Source: Candidatus Gastranaerophilales bacterium (GTDB lineage: Bacteria; Cyanobacteriota; Vampirovibrionia; Gastranaerophilales; Gastranaerophilaceae). Taken from it: 64,000 nucleotides of DNA. Below, in pieces: positions 34,001 to 41,618 of the stretch (position 1 is the stretch's first letter; every line of letters begins with the position of its first letter). The DNA lies in NCBI GenBank assembly GCA_947625305.1, contig CANQNW010000004.1, forward strand, positions 62,001 through 126,000, in the 5' to 3' direction. The position numbers and the translations under genes were made by a program. The notes beneath the pieces are model-generated. The model searched no databases and was not told where the DNA came from. It worked only from the letters and a program-made list of their open reading frames with translations.

Positions 34001-36849
34001 ACAGTTTTAAAATAGGATTGAGCGCATCTGATTTAAAATATGCAAAAGGAGTTGCAAAAAAATATAATGAATCCTTCGGACTTGTAAACGATATTATTTT
34101 ACCCGGCGTTCCGATAAACTCGCATGTTAAACTTATAGAAATGCTTAATGATATATTCGCAATTGAAAGACATACCCATGCCGGATATTTAGAGGCTTTG
34201 GATAAAGCAATAAGCGAGCACAATGAAAACGTTTCCCCTGATTTTCTTGAACAGATTGATAAACTTGTTTACCAAAAATCTGAAACAATTTTAAAGCGGA
34301 TAAAAAACGAAATAAAATCTCAAGAAGATTTCGATAAACTGCCCGAAAACGACCCTATAAAACTTATCTTAAAAAAATTATCCGTTTCAATAGGTGTATC
34401 AAATAATAAAGCCTGGGAACAGGAGGTCTATAACGCACAAACTAATGAAGATTTAGAAAATATAAAAAAAGATGTATTTAAAGGATACTCAAACCTTTTA
34501 AAACTTATAATAAATAAATCGGATATAATTATTGACCAAATTTTCAGGGTTATATCCGATGATATAGATAAAATTTGTGAAGATATTGAAAAGAATTATC
34601 AACTTAAATTATCAGAGGAACAAACAGATAAATTAAACAAAATAATTTTTGAACAAGAGGATGCCCAATCCAAATGGGACGGCTCATATGACGGTTTAAA
34701 GAAATATTTATTCAATATGGTGGATGAAACCTCTAAAGATGAAGTATTTAAAAATAATCCCTCTGCTGCAAAATACTATAATGAAGAAATGAAAAAGCTT
34801 ATAAATAAAAATCTTGAAGAAGAAGTTAAAATTAATACCTTCTCAAGCCCCGGATTTAGCGAATCGGAGTTTAAACATATTTTAGTTAATTTAATAGACA
34901 GATTTTACAATACTGAAAGTGATAATGAAGTACTTGAAAAAATCAAAGAACTTCAAAATTCTGACGGTAAATCAGTCCAAACCTTTTTAAATTCAATAAC
35001 GGAAGAAGATTTAGGACTTAAATATCCTTCTCCTTATGATTGCATAAGATTGTTAAAAGCTGAAAATAATTTTGTCGAAAGAAGATTAGATAAAATTATA
35101 ACAAGTGACATAATTTTGCAAAATATAAAAGTATCGGGTGAGGATGAACCCTCCACCGCTGATGAACTTTATAGATCCTTATATATAGCACTGGCTGATA
35201 TGGATATTCAAAGACACGTTAGGAACTTTAAAGCTGAAGCATTGCAAAAATATAAATTGCGTCAGGCATTCCCGAAACCTGCAGTCTTACAAGACGAAAA
35301 AATAAAATCCAATATTGAAACATTCCTAAATTTAGTAGATATGGATATAGAAAGTATTAGAATAAACAAAGACTTAAATAAACTGCTTGCCGCATATAAA
35401 AAATATAAAGATGATTTAGCCGATAACAGCATATATAATGCTTGGCTGGAAGGCAAAGATATTGCCTATGATGAAAACAGCGAAGATGAAATTAATGAAA
35501 TACTTGATTTTATGGAAGAAATCAACGCAATCATTAAAAATAACGAAACACAGCTTAAAAGATATATTAACCCCGATACTATAAAAGAATTTATGGATGT
35601 AATATACAGCCAAGGAGAAGAACCTGACACAAAAGCAATACAGGAAGCTCTTTTAAAAGTCGTTATTCCTTTTGAAAACTACCTGGAAACAGGCAGTATA
35701 GATTCATCCGCAGAAGGAGCAAAAGAAACTTTAACATCTTTAAAAGAAAATATGGCATCATATATAAACGGTTCCATTGAACTCAAATACAGAAACGGAG
35801 CATATCAGAGGTTAAAAAATTATATAAGAGAATATATGAAAGACTCTGAAAGTGAAAAAACAAAACAAGCGGAAGAAATCTTTACGAATTTTGCGATTTA
35901 CAGGCATATTACAAAAAATCCCGTATGCCTGCTTAATGAAGTTATAAAAGATATTAAATCGGGCGCAAATAAAAACCAGCAAAATGCGTTTAATTTAAAG
36001 AAACAATACCTTTTAATGGCTTTAAATACAGCAGAACAAACAAAAATACAGTACGACCTTGTTGAAAATCAGCATAACGGAATAAGTTCTAAATTTAAAG
36101 TTGTACTGCCTTACCATAATCTTTTAATGAAAGACGGGACACAAAAAAATCTATTAAGCCCCGAAGGTTTATCTTATTTAATTTACCAGCTTTCAAATGA
36201 AGCAGATAACTATGAAACTTTAAAGTTATTTCTTGACCAAACAGGATTATCCGAGGAGGCAATTAAATCATTGACGGAAGGTTTTGACCTGAATAAATCG
36301 ATAAAATATTTTGATAAAGCTTTAACTCAAATAGTAAAAGACTATAACGATATTGATTTTCTTTCTGAAAAAGTTGATAAATTTATAAATCAGGATGATC
36401 CTAATTATAGTTCAATTAATTCTGCTCTTAAAGCTTTTGTTGAATATATTATTAATGTCACCGAGCCAAGAAAAAATTCTAAAATTATAAAAAAATACCT
36501 AAAGACTATAAAAGATGCAAAAGTAGTAAAAGAAACTAATATTACGGATAACGATTTTATATTAAAACATGCTCTGTTACCTTTAACTGCACAGGCACTA
36601 AGCAGTCTGCAAAATGAAGTTAACCAAAGTTTTTACCGACTAAGGAGCAACATGGAAGTTATTGATAATCAGGCAAATTTAGCATCTGAAATCACGATAC
36701 CGGAACAAAGTAAAGCATTTAAAGATAAAGAAGAATATTTTAACAAGTATTTTAAATTCAAACAATATACAACGGCAAAATTTAATCAGTTTACAGCTGA
36801 AAAAATTAATTCAACTAATGAAAATAATTCTAACGAAGAAGAAAACTAA
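31045..36849 (+). CDS. Giant 1934-residue protein with a split papain-type (C1-like) triad
   Basis: No full-length family recognised. Residues 250-260 read DQRQSGICAAI, matching the papain and bleomycin-hydrolase nucleophile region: Gln251 (oxyanion hole) and Cys257 keep the papain Q-x5-C spacing. The other catalytic residues appear much later: His919 in YAFHAQYITDV and Asn949 in ILWTDNSWGEAEKEYW, the classic NSWG motif. Between them lie about 660 residues, mostly charged helices; another 985 residues of similar make-up follow. I infer a cysteine peptidase-like enzyme with a very large insertion and helical scaffold. There is no signal peptide or membrane segment. The N-terminus (MRITRINQIPCNYTFKG) resembles that of the GNAT protein at 28913. 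AAGGA precedes the ATG. Confidence 0.82.
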   Translation: MRITRINQIPCNYTFKGVRQDINTIKELKNGTSPIGENQKLNIYTALQNIALTPTETSIKALLDTARNRAYGIDCFSEYSKSLSNDNIIERREKQNTDWETILNQTLISANQALEKNNGDKDLIEEVNKYLSTPVYKELTSVQREILELRTKLINALKREYNKEFPNKTTEEKKAELNDLNDSFTYFLSSSETTYESKKECLKKFLYLLSGKYKINSDLEDKKIQIIKEMLADILVKTPKSKVLTTKGIDQRQSGICAAISICRKLLAYEDKERYMDVVLDELSQNPYMEVYDITELDSGKKVQLEKPFIDYKEAISRGYRILDASAHIWMQNAHASGNGTLQTEWYNAFDSINDGIFDDTSWFGYIPDRYAEKDFLKAIIQESAFLEKAEKTNRRKKELRNKLYQNNKSFPLRDKTSTELLNILRQVFPSFSSSQINALEKNIIKYYNGYTENNEEQVPKKLPKEVQEKRLKNYIQSQGRANSQILDNQIEKIFAYTKMLSDIEQQVKEARSYNTPSGKFRYYQTLFKTAKAHRNAIESDMAIPSYKLRYEKLLELPPMDIRLSDYLNDLTSQIDENHSEELKEDIEFINNMPSTIDFFLDLLFGEDLKSLLILTYSMAANSIKEGDINTQDTIANIALIDNTEENVIAHINNTIKQLEESDSSDTELLCEAARTLGYSSLLNCFNDTISSFYEAMQQNNGINAETYNKLMTAYETEDLSEIIKNLNEDINYLSDKYNEIISKWYFPSSISLMLKLQEEDNEILTNYDLNYLYDGIKSKKETILEKTKDIKNPKEKQKETNKLITFTPREEELYSKIESQLTHMRKYAKRNYKLMNSILKDEMEEQYSYIGKLNGQYWVREEGSTGLLSNEQLRIIEQMTGKSYHIETDLDKALKQIKEGKGSGILSSSMDDTDYAFHAQYITDVSPIKIKNPKTGETEEKDILWTDNSWGEAEKEYWWNNEDTGLDYTDYGSGYGWQDGFIVDDSFKIGLSASDLKYAKGVAKKYNESFGLVNDIILPGVPINSHVKLIEMLNDIFAIERHTHAGYLEALDKAISEHNENVSPDFLEQIDKLVYQKSETILKRIKNEIKSQEDFDKLPENDPIKLILKKLSVSIGVSNNKAWEQEVYNAQTNEDLENIKKDVFKGYSNLLKLIINKSDIIIDQIFRVISDDIDKICEDIEKNYQLKLSEEQTDKLNKIIFEQEDAQSKWDGSYDGLKKYLFNMVDETSKDEVFKNNPSAAKYYNEEMKKLINKNLEEEVKINTFSSPGFSESEFKHILVNLIDRFYNTESDNEVLEKIKELQNSDGKSVQTFLNSITEEDLGLKYPSPYDCIRLLKAENNFVERRLDKIITSDIILQNIKVSGEDEPSTADELYRSLYIALADMDIQRHVRNFKAEALQKYKLRQAFPKPAVLQDEKIKSNIETFLNLVDMDIESIRINKDLNKLLAAYKKYKDDLADNSIYNAWLEGKDIAYDENSEDEINEILDFMEEINAIIKNNETQLKRYINPDTIKEFMDVIYSQGEEPDTKAIQEALLKVVIPFENYLETGSIDSSAEGAKETLTSLKENMASYINGSIELKYRNGAYQRLKNYIREYMKDSESEKTKQAEEIFTNFAIYRHITKNPVCLLNEVIKDIKSGANKNQQNAFNLKKQYLLMALNTAEQTKIQYDLVENQHNGISSKFKVVLPYHNLLMKDGTQKNLLSPEGLSYLIYQLSNEADNYETLKLFLDQTGLSEEAIKSLTEGFDLNKSIKYFDKALTQIVKDYNDIDFLSEKVDKFINQDDPNYSSINSALKAFVEYIINVTEPRKNSKIIKKYLKTIKDAKVVKETNITDNDFILKHALLPLTAQALSSLQNEVNQSFYRLRSNMEVIDNQANLASEITIPEQSKAFKDKEEYFNKYFKFKQYTTAKFNQFTAEKINSTNENNSNEEEN

Positions 36850-36910
36850 TTTTACTTATTTAAAAAAAATATAGTAAAATGTATAGTGAAGGGAGGGAGG
36901 GAAAAAAATT

Positions 36911-37186
36911 ATGAAAAAGAAATTATCAATATTTTTCATATTAATTTTTTTATCAGGTGCAATACCGCCATGCTTTGCACTCAATGTAGGCACTTATAAG
37001 ACAGAAACGGAATACGGGCTATTAGACGGATTTAAAATTAATTGGAAAAGGAAGGATAAATCCCAGCCTTTTATAGAGCCCAGAGAATCAACTCCTCAAA
37101 AATATCAGGAAATTGAAATGCGCCAGTACCATGAAGACGAGTACGAGCGAACAAAATATATGTATGAAGGTAAAGCAATAATTTAA
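36911..37186 (+). CDS. Small secreted protein of unknown function
   Basis: A 91-residue protein with a clear signal peptide (KKK, hydrophobic 5-18, likely cut near CFA-L at residue 24). The remaining 67 residues are charged and tyrosine-rich (YHEDEYERTKYMYEG) without cysteine pairs or known motifs. It has a strong GGGAGGGAGGG ribosome region. It lies 61 bases after the giant protein and is followed by its own terminator. Possibly co-expressed with the giant gene, but there is no direct evidence of a link. Confidence 0.72.
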   Translation: MKKKLSIFFILIFLSGAIPPCFALNVGTYKTETEYGLLDGFKINWKRKDKSQPFIEPRESTPQKYQEIEMRQYHEDEYERTKYMYEGKAII

Positions 37187-37197
37187 ATAAAAATGGT

Positions 37198-37227
37198 GTA
37201 CAGACGAGTATATCTGTGCAGTTTTTT
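37198..37227 (+). terminator. Intrinsic terminator after the small secreted protein
   Basis: GTACAGA pairs with TCTGTGC (one G-T wobble) across an 8-base loop, followed by AG and six Ts. The stem is short, but position and T run are right. Confidence 0.65.
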
Positions 37228-37241
37228 ATATTTTAATTATA

Positions 37242-37278
37242 ACAAAAGAGTGGAAACAAATTGTTTCCACTCTTTTGT
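37242..37278. terminator. Perfect 18-bp palindrome between convergent genes
   Basis: ACAAAAGAGTGGAAACAA is followed by one base and then its exact reverse complement. It lies between the small secreted protein (plus) and tpsB (minus), 19 bases after the tpsB stop. Probably a bidirectional terminator, with the A/T arm ends acting as the U tract on either strand. The palindrome is unusually long and exact. Confidence 0.75.
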
Positions 37279-37297
37279 ATATTTGTTTATACCACTA

Positions 37298-39079
37298 TTA
37301 CAGTATGTTTGAAGTAATTGTAAAGTGGAATCTTGCAGTATCTCTGTCCGTGTTGTTAGCATAGTCAGGATATCTTCTGCCGATTGGGAAACCCCAATAC
37401 ATGTTAGCAGAAATATATTTAGTAAGTTTAACAATAATACCGGGACCGAAACTCATTAAGTATTGAGTATGGCTTGAGTCAACATCAGACCATTGAAATC
37501 TGTTACCAATCCAGCCGATATCATAGAAACCTGCAAGCTGTATACTGTCACTGATAAATTTATATTTTTCAGGTAATATAGCTCTGAATCCGGGGATTGG
37601 GAATCTGTATTCAAAGCTTGCATTCATACCGTAGTCACCAATGAAGAAACCTTCATCATAACCTCTAACCGATGCAATACCACCGATTTGCATAGCTTCT
37701 GAAGCCCAAAGATGTCTGTTTGCGTATTGACCGTTAACTTGTAATAACATCAACTGATTTTTAGGTAATACCTGCAATCTTGCAGCACTTGCATTAACTT
37801 TAACAAAGTTATTGCTTGACATGTTTCTTGCCTTATTATAATCGGATGCATCAATAGGAATACCGCCTGATACCGCTCCGTTAAATAACCATCTGCCGTA
37901 GAAGTCATCTTTAATATCAGTCAAACTGCCTCTTAAAACTCTTGATCTGTAATCACTTAAATAAGGTTGTAAGGCTACATATTCAAGACTTTTGGTAAAT
38001 GTTTCCGTGTTACGTAAATCTAAAGTGATATCGCCGTATAATCTGTAATCATCGCCTTTAGCTAATCTTCTTGATACACCAAGGAATACATCATGTGATT
38101 CGCCTCTTATGCCCAAAGTCTTTAATGCTTTACCAAGTCTTACATAAGAATAAGAATAACCGATATTTAATCTTGTATCATTTTTAGCTATCGGAACAGA
38201 ATAAATACCGCCAGCGCCAAATGATCTTTCAGATAATGCAACAGTACCCATTAAAGTATCACCGTGTCCTGTAACATCATGCAACCCTGCGTATAAAACA
38301 CCTCTTTGAGTACCGATTGATTCTCTTCCCTGATTATCGTATCTTAAGTCGAAGTTAAGAGGAAATCTGTCTTTAACATCCAAAGTAACATCTGAAAATT
38401 CTTCTGATTCTTCGTTATCTGCAAAAGATACGGAACCTTTCATATATTCTTCCGTTGTCATTTCCGTCAAGGCATTTCTTACATCTTTAACATTTAAAAC
38501 TTTATTAGGCTGAATATTATTATCATCTAAGTAATGTTTATTAAGGTAAGAAGATTTTTCCCATTTACCGGGGTTAATTTGAACGTTACCGTATTTACCT
38601 TCTAAAATTTTAATTTCAATTTCGCCGTTTTCTACTTTTTGAGGAGGAAGGTAAGCTATTGTTGAAACATAACCTTTTCCCTGATAGTAGTCGGTAATTT
38701 CGTTAGCTGACATAATAAGGTCATTAATAGTAACCTCCTGACCGATTTTAAAGTCAACTAATCTCATTAATACATAAGTCGGGAATACGGTATTACCCGT
38801 AATATTAATTTTCTTTAATTTAAATGCAACTTGTTCGGTATTAAGCAAATCCATTTTCTTTTGGATATCCGCTTCTATAACAGCCGGATCAGTTTCTTTT
38901 ATAGCTTTTTCTTTAGCTTCATATTCTCTTTGCTGAATGAAGTTACTGTTATCAATCAAACCGGGATCATATCCGCCGATAGTAGATTGGTTTACATTTA
39001 CGGGAATATCGGCAAAAGCACTTATTCCCAACATTAAAGCTGCACATAACAGTGATGTTTTAAATAATGTTTTTTTCAT
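37298..39079 (-). CDS. TpsB-family outer-membrane transporter (ShlB/FhaC/HecB)
   Basis: Outer-membrane beta-barrel that exports a TpsA partner in two-partner secretion. A signal peptide is present (KKTLFKTSLLCAALMLG...SAFA). The POTRA region spans about residues 85-240 (FKLKKINITGNTVFPTYVL; YYQGKGYVSTIAYLPPQ). The barrel follows, with the plug/loop motif VRGYDEGF near residue 480 and alternating beta strands to the end. I use the ATG at 39079 with a GCGGA ribosome site rather than an upstream ATG at 39100. The probable substrate gene, tpsA, lies divergently 470 bases away. Confidence 0.93.
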   Translation of the reverse strand: MKKTLFKTSLLCAALMLGISAFADIPVNVNQSTIGGYDPGLIDNSNFIQQREYEAKEKAIKETDPAVIEADIQKKMDLLNTEQVAFKLKKINITGNTVFPTYVLMRLVDFKIGQEVTINDLIMSANEITDYYQGKGYVSTIAYLPPQKVENGEIEIKILEGKYGNVQINPGKWEKSSYLNKHYLDDNNIQPNKVLNVKDVRNALTEMTTEEYMKGSVSFADNEESEEFSDVTLDVKDRFPLNFDLRYDNQGRESIGTQRGVLYAGLHDVTGHGDTLMGTVALSERSFGAGGIYSVPIAKNDTRLNIGYSYSYVRLGKALKTLGIRGESHDVFLGVSRRLAKGDDYRLYGDITLDLRNTETFTKSLEYVALQPYLSDYRSRVLRGSLTDIKDDFYGRWLFNGAVSGGIPIDASDYNKARNMSSNNFVKVNASAARLQVLPKNQLMLLQVNGQYANRHLWASEAMQIGGIASVRGYDEGFFIGDYGMNASFEYRFPIPGFRAILPEKYKFISDSIQLAGFYDIGWIGNRFQWSDVDSSHTQYLMSFGPGIIVKLTKYISANMYWGFPIGRRYPDYANNTDRDTARFHFTITSNIL

Positions 39080-39549
39080 TGTTCCGCTCTCTATATACAT
39101 TGTACTTATAATTATATTTTATATGATACTATAGAAAAAATAAAATATTATATTAACTTATTTAATATTATACTATCTTTCCTAAGGAAAACATAATTCA
39201 AACATATGAAAAATAAACATAATATAATTTGCGGGTATAACAAGTAATTCATAACATATCTTTACAATTATGTTTTTATTTAAAATTTTTATTAAAATTG
39301 ATATAAAACAGTATTAAATAAGTATATATCAAATTGTAACGAATTCTTAACAAAAACGGTTAAAAAAGTAAATTTCCAACATTTAAAATTTTTATATAGT
39401 ATATATAGAATGTATTTATTTTAACGAGGAAATAAAATTCAAAACAATTCGTAACAAAGATTATTAAAAATAGCAATTTTTTTTTTCAGGATATTTAGAA
39501 TTAATACAAACTATAAAAAAGATTATTATTTAACATAAAGGAAGAAAAT
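39080..39549. other. AT-rich divergent intergenic region between tpsB and tpsA
   Basis: This 470-base gap contains no plausible gene on either strand. It is very AT-rich, with long A and T tracts. On the tpsB side a TATAAT sits on the minus strand at 39116-39111. On the tpsA side the ATG has an AAAGGAAG ribosome site. The sequence GTAACGAATT near 39336 recurs imperfectly inverted as AATTCGTAAC near 39445, possibly a regulator site. I see no hairpin with GC content. Confidence 0.5.
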
Positions 39550-41514
39550 ATGAAAAAATTATTAAGTTCAACAATCGCAATCGGTATTTTAGCAGTCACT
39601 TCAGCTGCTCCGGCATTTGCGGCTATTGATGCAAACACAATGCCTCAATTTAATCATGGTACAAACATGGATGTTACTACCAACGGAACAAATATGAATG
39701 TTAAAAACACAACAAATGCAACAGGCGGAGTTGCAGAAGGTTATTGGAACAGTTTCAATGTTGGTTCTAACGGGCATGTTAATTTTGAATTTACAGGTTA
39801 CAACCAAACAACTCTAAACCATGTAGGTCAAGCAGGCGGCATGTCTCAAATATATGGAAGTATTACAAAATCCTCCAGCTGTGCAGATTGCAATTTTGCA
39901 GGAACAGGTAAAGTATTTTTACTTAACCCAAACGGTGTATTATTCGGAGACGGTGCAAATGTTAACTTAAATTCATTAACAGTTGCAGCATCAGAAGGAA
40001 AATGGGATGCCGCTAAAAACCAATTAGTACTTGATAAACCTTCCGGTAATATTTATGTATTAGATGGTGCTAAAATTTATGGCGACCAGGCAATTAACTT
40101 ATTTGCAAAAAATGTTGATTTATATAAAGGTTCTCAACTTTCTACAAACATCGGTAAAAACTTTAATGATCCAAACGGTAACAATGCAGATGCAATGGGT
40201 AAAGTTAAAATTGTTACAGGCGACGGTGTTACATTCAGTTTCTATGATCAAGGTGCTGTAAATGATATTGCAGCTCATACATCATCAAACGATAAAATGC
40301 ATATCGGCATCAACGGTGAAATCACTTCAGGTAACATTGATGTAAGAAATTATTCAAAACATGAAGACAGTGTTTTATCAGTTAACGGAGCAACATTAAA
40401 AGCAGTAAAAGCTGAACACGGTAATGACGGTAACATTTGGTTAACAGCTTCAAATAAAGTTGTTGTTGACAAGTCAAATTTAACAACCGAAAGAGCTAAT
40501 GGTGCTAAAGCAGAAGATGCAAATATCAGAATTTTAGCAGGCAAAAAAGTTTCAGTAGGAACTTCTGATTTAAAAGCAGCAGGTGATGTAAAAATCACTT
40601 CACAAAAAGATGATATCGTTGTTGACGGTTCTAAACTTACTGCAGGTAACGATGTTTCTATAGAAGCAGCAGGAAAAGCTAATATTCAACAACAATACAG
40701 AGGTAAATCTACTGTTACGGCAGGCAAAAATGTTAATATAAAAGGCGGAGATGTATTATTCTCAGGTGCAACAGTTAAAGCATCAGGCGACATCAACGCA
40801 GAAGCCACATCAGGTGATGTAGTTGCTCAAAACTCTTCATCAATGGAAACAAACGGTAAAATTACTTTAAAAGCAGCAAAGAATGTTACAGGTACTCTTG
40901 ATGTTAAAAACTCTCAAACAAACATTTATGCAGGAAATGATATTAATGTTAACTTAGCAAATGTAGGAGTTAGAGAAAAGGGCTTAGTTGCTGAAGCTGA
41001 CAAAAATGTAACAATCACTACAGACGGAACATTATCAGTATCAAGATTAGTTGCTAAAAATGGTGATATGACAATCAACGCAGACAAAGTTATCGCAGGT
41101 CTTCCTTATACACAAGAAGCTAAAATCCCCGGTGATGACAGCGAAAGATCTTACATCTATGTAGCTAACGGTAAATTTACTTCAAATACAAAATCTGACA
41201 GCTATGAAGTTACAGCATCCGATACTCCTATCAACGATGGCAGAGATAACTTAAGACATCACATCCAATATGGTAACGGTCAAGAAAAAATCTTATTAAT
41301 CAACCCAAGACCGGCTCAAACAACACCTTCTATCGATCCGGCTCAAACAAGAGTAAGTGTTAATGATGACCAAGCTGCAATGTTAAACAAAATGCCAAGA
41401 CAACCTGAATCAATCAAAGTTAACAACAACATTACAAATAACAAAACAGCTTTAGTAGATGTATTCGCAGCAGCTAGTCAAATCGAAATCGTTGAAGATG
41501 ACGAAGAAGAATAA
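39550..41514 (+). CDS. TpsA-type secreted exoprotein (filamentous haemagglutinin N-terminal domain)
   Basis: Predicted cargo of the adjacent TpsB. A signal peptide (residues 1-24, APAFA) is followed by the TPS secretion domain, with a gly/asn-rich region and VFLLNPNGVLFGDGA (NPNG at 126-129). From about residue 250 to 540 it carries repeated beta-helix-like segments (A-G-x-D-V-x-I-x-S/A). The C-terminus is a short disordered tail ending in EDDEEE. At 654 residues it is small for a TpsA. A Cys111-x-x-Cys114 pair sits just before the NPNG strand. Probably a surface-exposed or released adhesin-like fibre. Confidence 0.92.
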   Translation: MKKLLSSTIAIGILAVTSAAPAFAAIDANTMPQFNHGTNMDVTTNGTNMNVKNTTNATGGVAEGYWNSFNVGSNGHVNFEFTGYNQTTLNHVGQAGGMSQIYGSITKSSSCADCNFAGTGKVFLLNPNGVLFGDGANVNLNSLTVAASEGKWDAAKNQLVLDKPSGNIYVLDGAKIYGDQAINLFAKNVDLYKGSQLSTNIGKNFNDPNGNNADAMGKVKIVTGDGVTFSFYDQGAVNDIAAHTSSNDKMHIGINGEITSGNIDVRNYSKHEDSVLSVNGATLKAVKAEHGNDGNIWLTASNKVVVDKSNLTTERANGAKAEDANIRILAGKKVSVGTSDLKAAGDVKITSQKDDIVVDGSKLTAGNDVSIEAAGKANIQQQYRGKSTVTAGKNVNIKGGDVLFSGATVKASGDINAEATSGDVVAQNSSSMETNGKITLKAAKNVTGTLDVKNSQTNIYAGNDINVNLANVGVREKGLVAEADKNVTITTDGTLSVSRLVAKNGDMTINADKVIAGLPYTQEAKIPGDDSERSYIYVANGKFTSNTKSDSYEVTASDTPINDGRDNLRHHIQYGNGQEKILLINPRPAQTTPSIDPAQTRVSVNDDQAAMLNKMPRQPESIKVNNNITNNKTALVDVFAAASQIEIVEDDEEE

Positions 41515-41530
41515 ATAATCTAAACAATAT

Positions 41531-41562
41531 AAAAAGAGGAACTCAATTGAGTTCCTCTTTTT
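41531..41562 (+). terminator. Intrinsic terminator after tpsA
   Basis: AAAAAGAGGAACTCAA is directly followed by its exact reverse complement, a perfect 32-base palindrome ending in five Ts. It lies 16 bases after the tpsA stop. Confidence 0.85.
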
Positions 41563-41564
41563 GT

Positions 41565-41593
41565 TTGACTTAATTCCCTTTTAACTTTAACAT
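41565..41593 (+). promoter_or_regulatory. Candidate promoter for the TPR gene
   Basis: TTGACT (41565-41570), 17 bases, TAACAT (41588-41593), directly after the tpsA terminator and 26 bases before the chosen ATG. The -35 is one base off consensus and the -10 weaker. Confidence 0.45.
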
Positions 41594-41618
41594 GTTTTTA
41601 TGGGGATAAGTGAGTATC

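Noticed and set aside
33957-34223. 88-codon minus-strand frame inside the giant gene
   Set aside because: Antisense shadow without motifs; the giant frame is open for 5.8 kb with clear domains.
39100-39550. CRISPR or short tandem repeat array in the tps intergenic region
   Set aside because: Only AT-rich sequence; no regularly spaced repeats.
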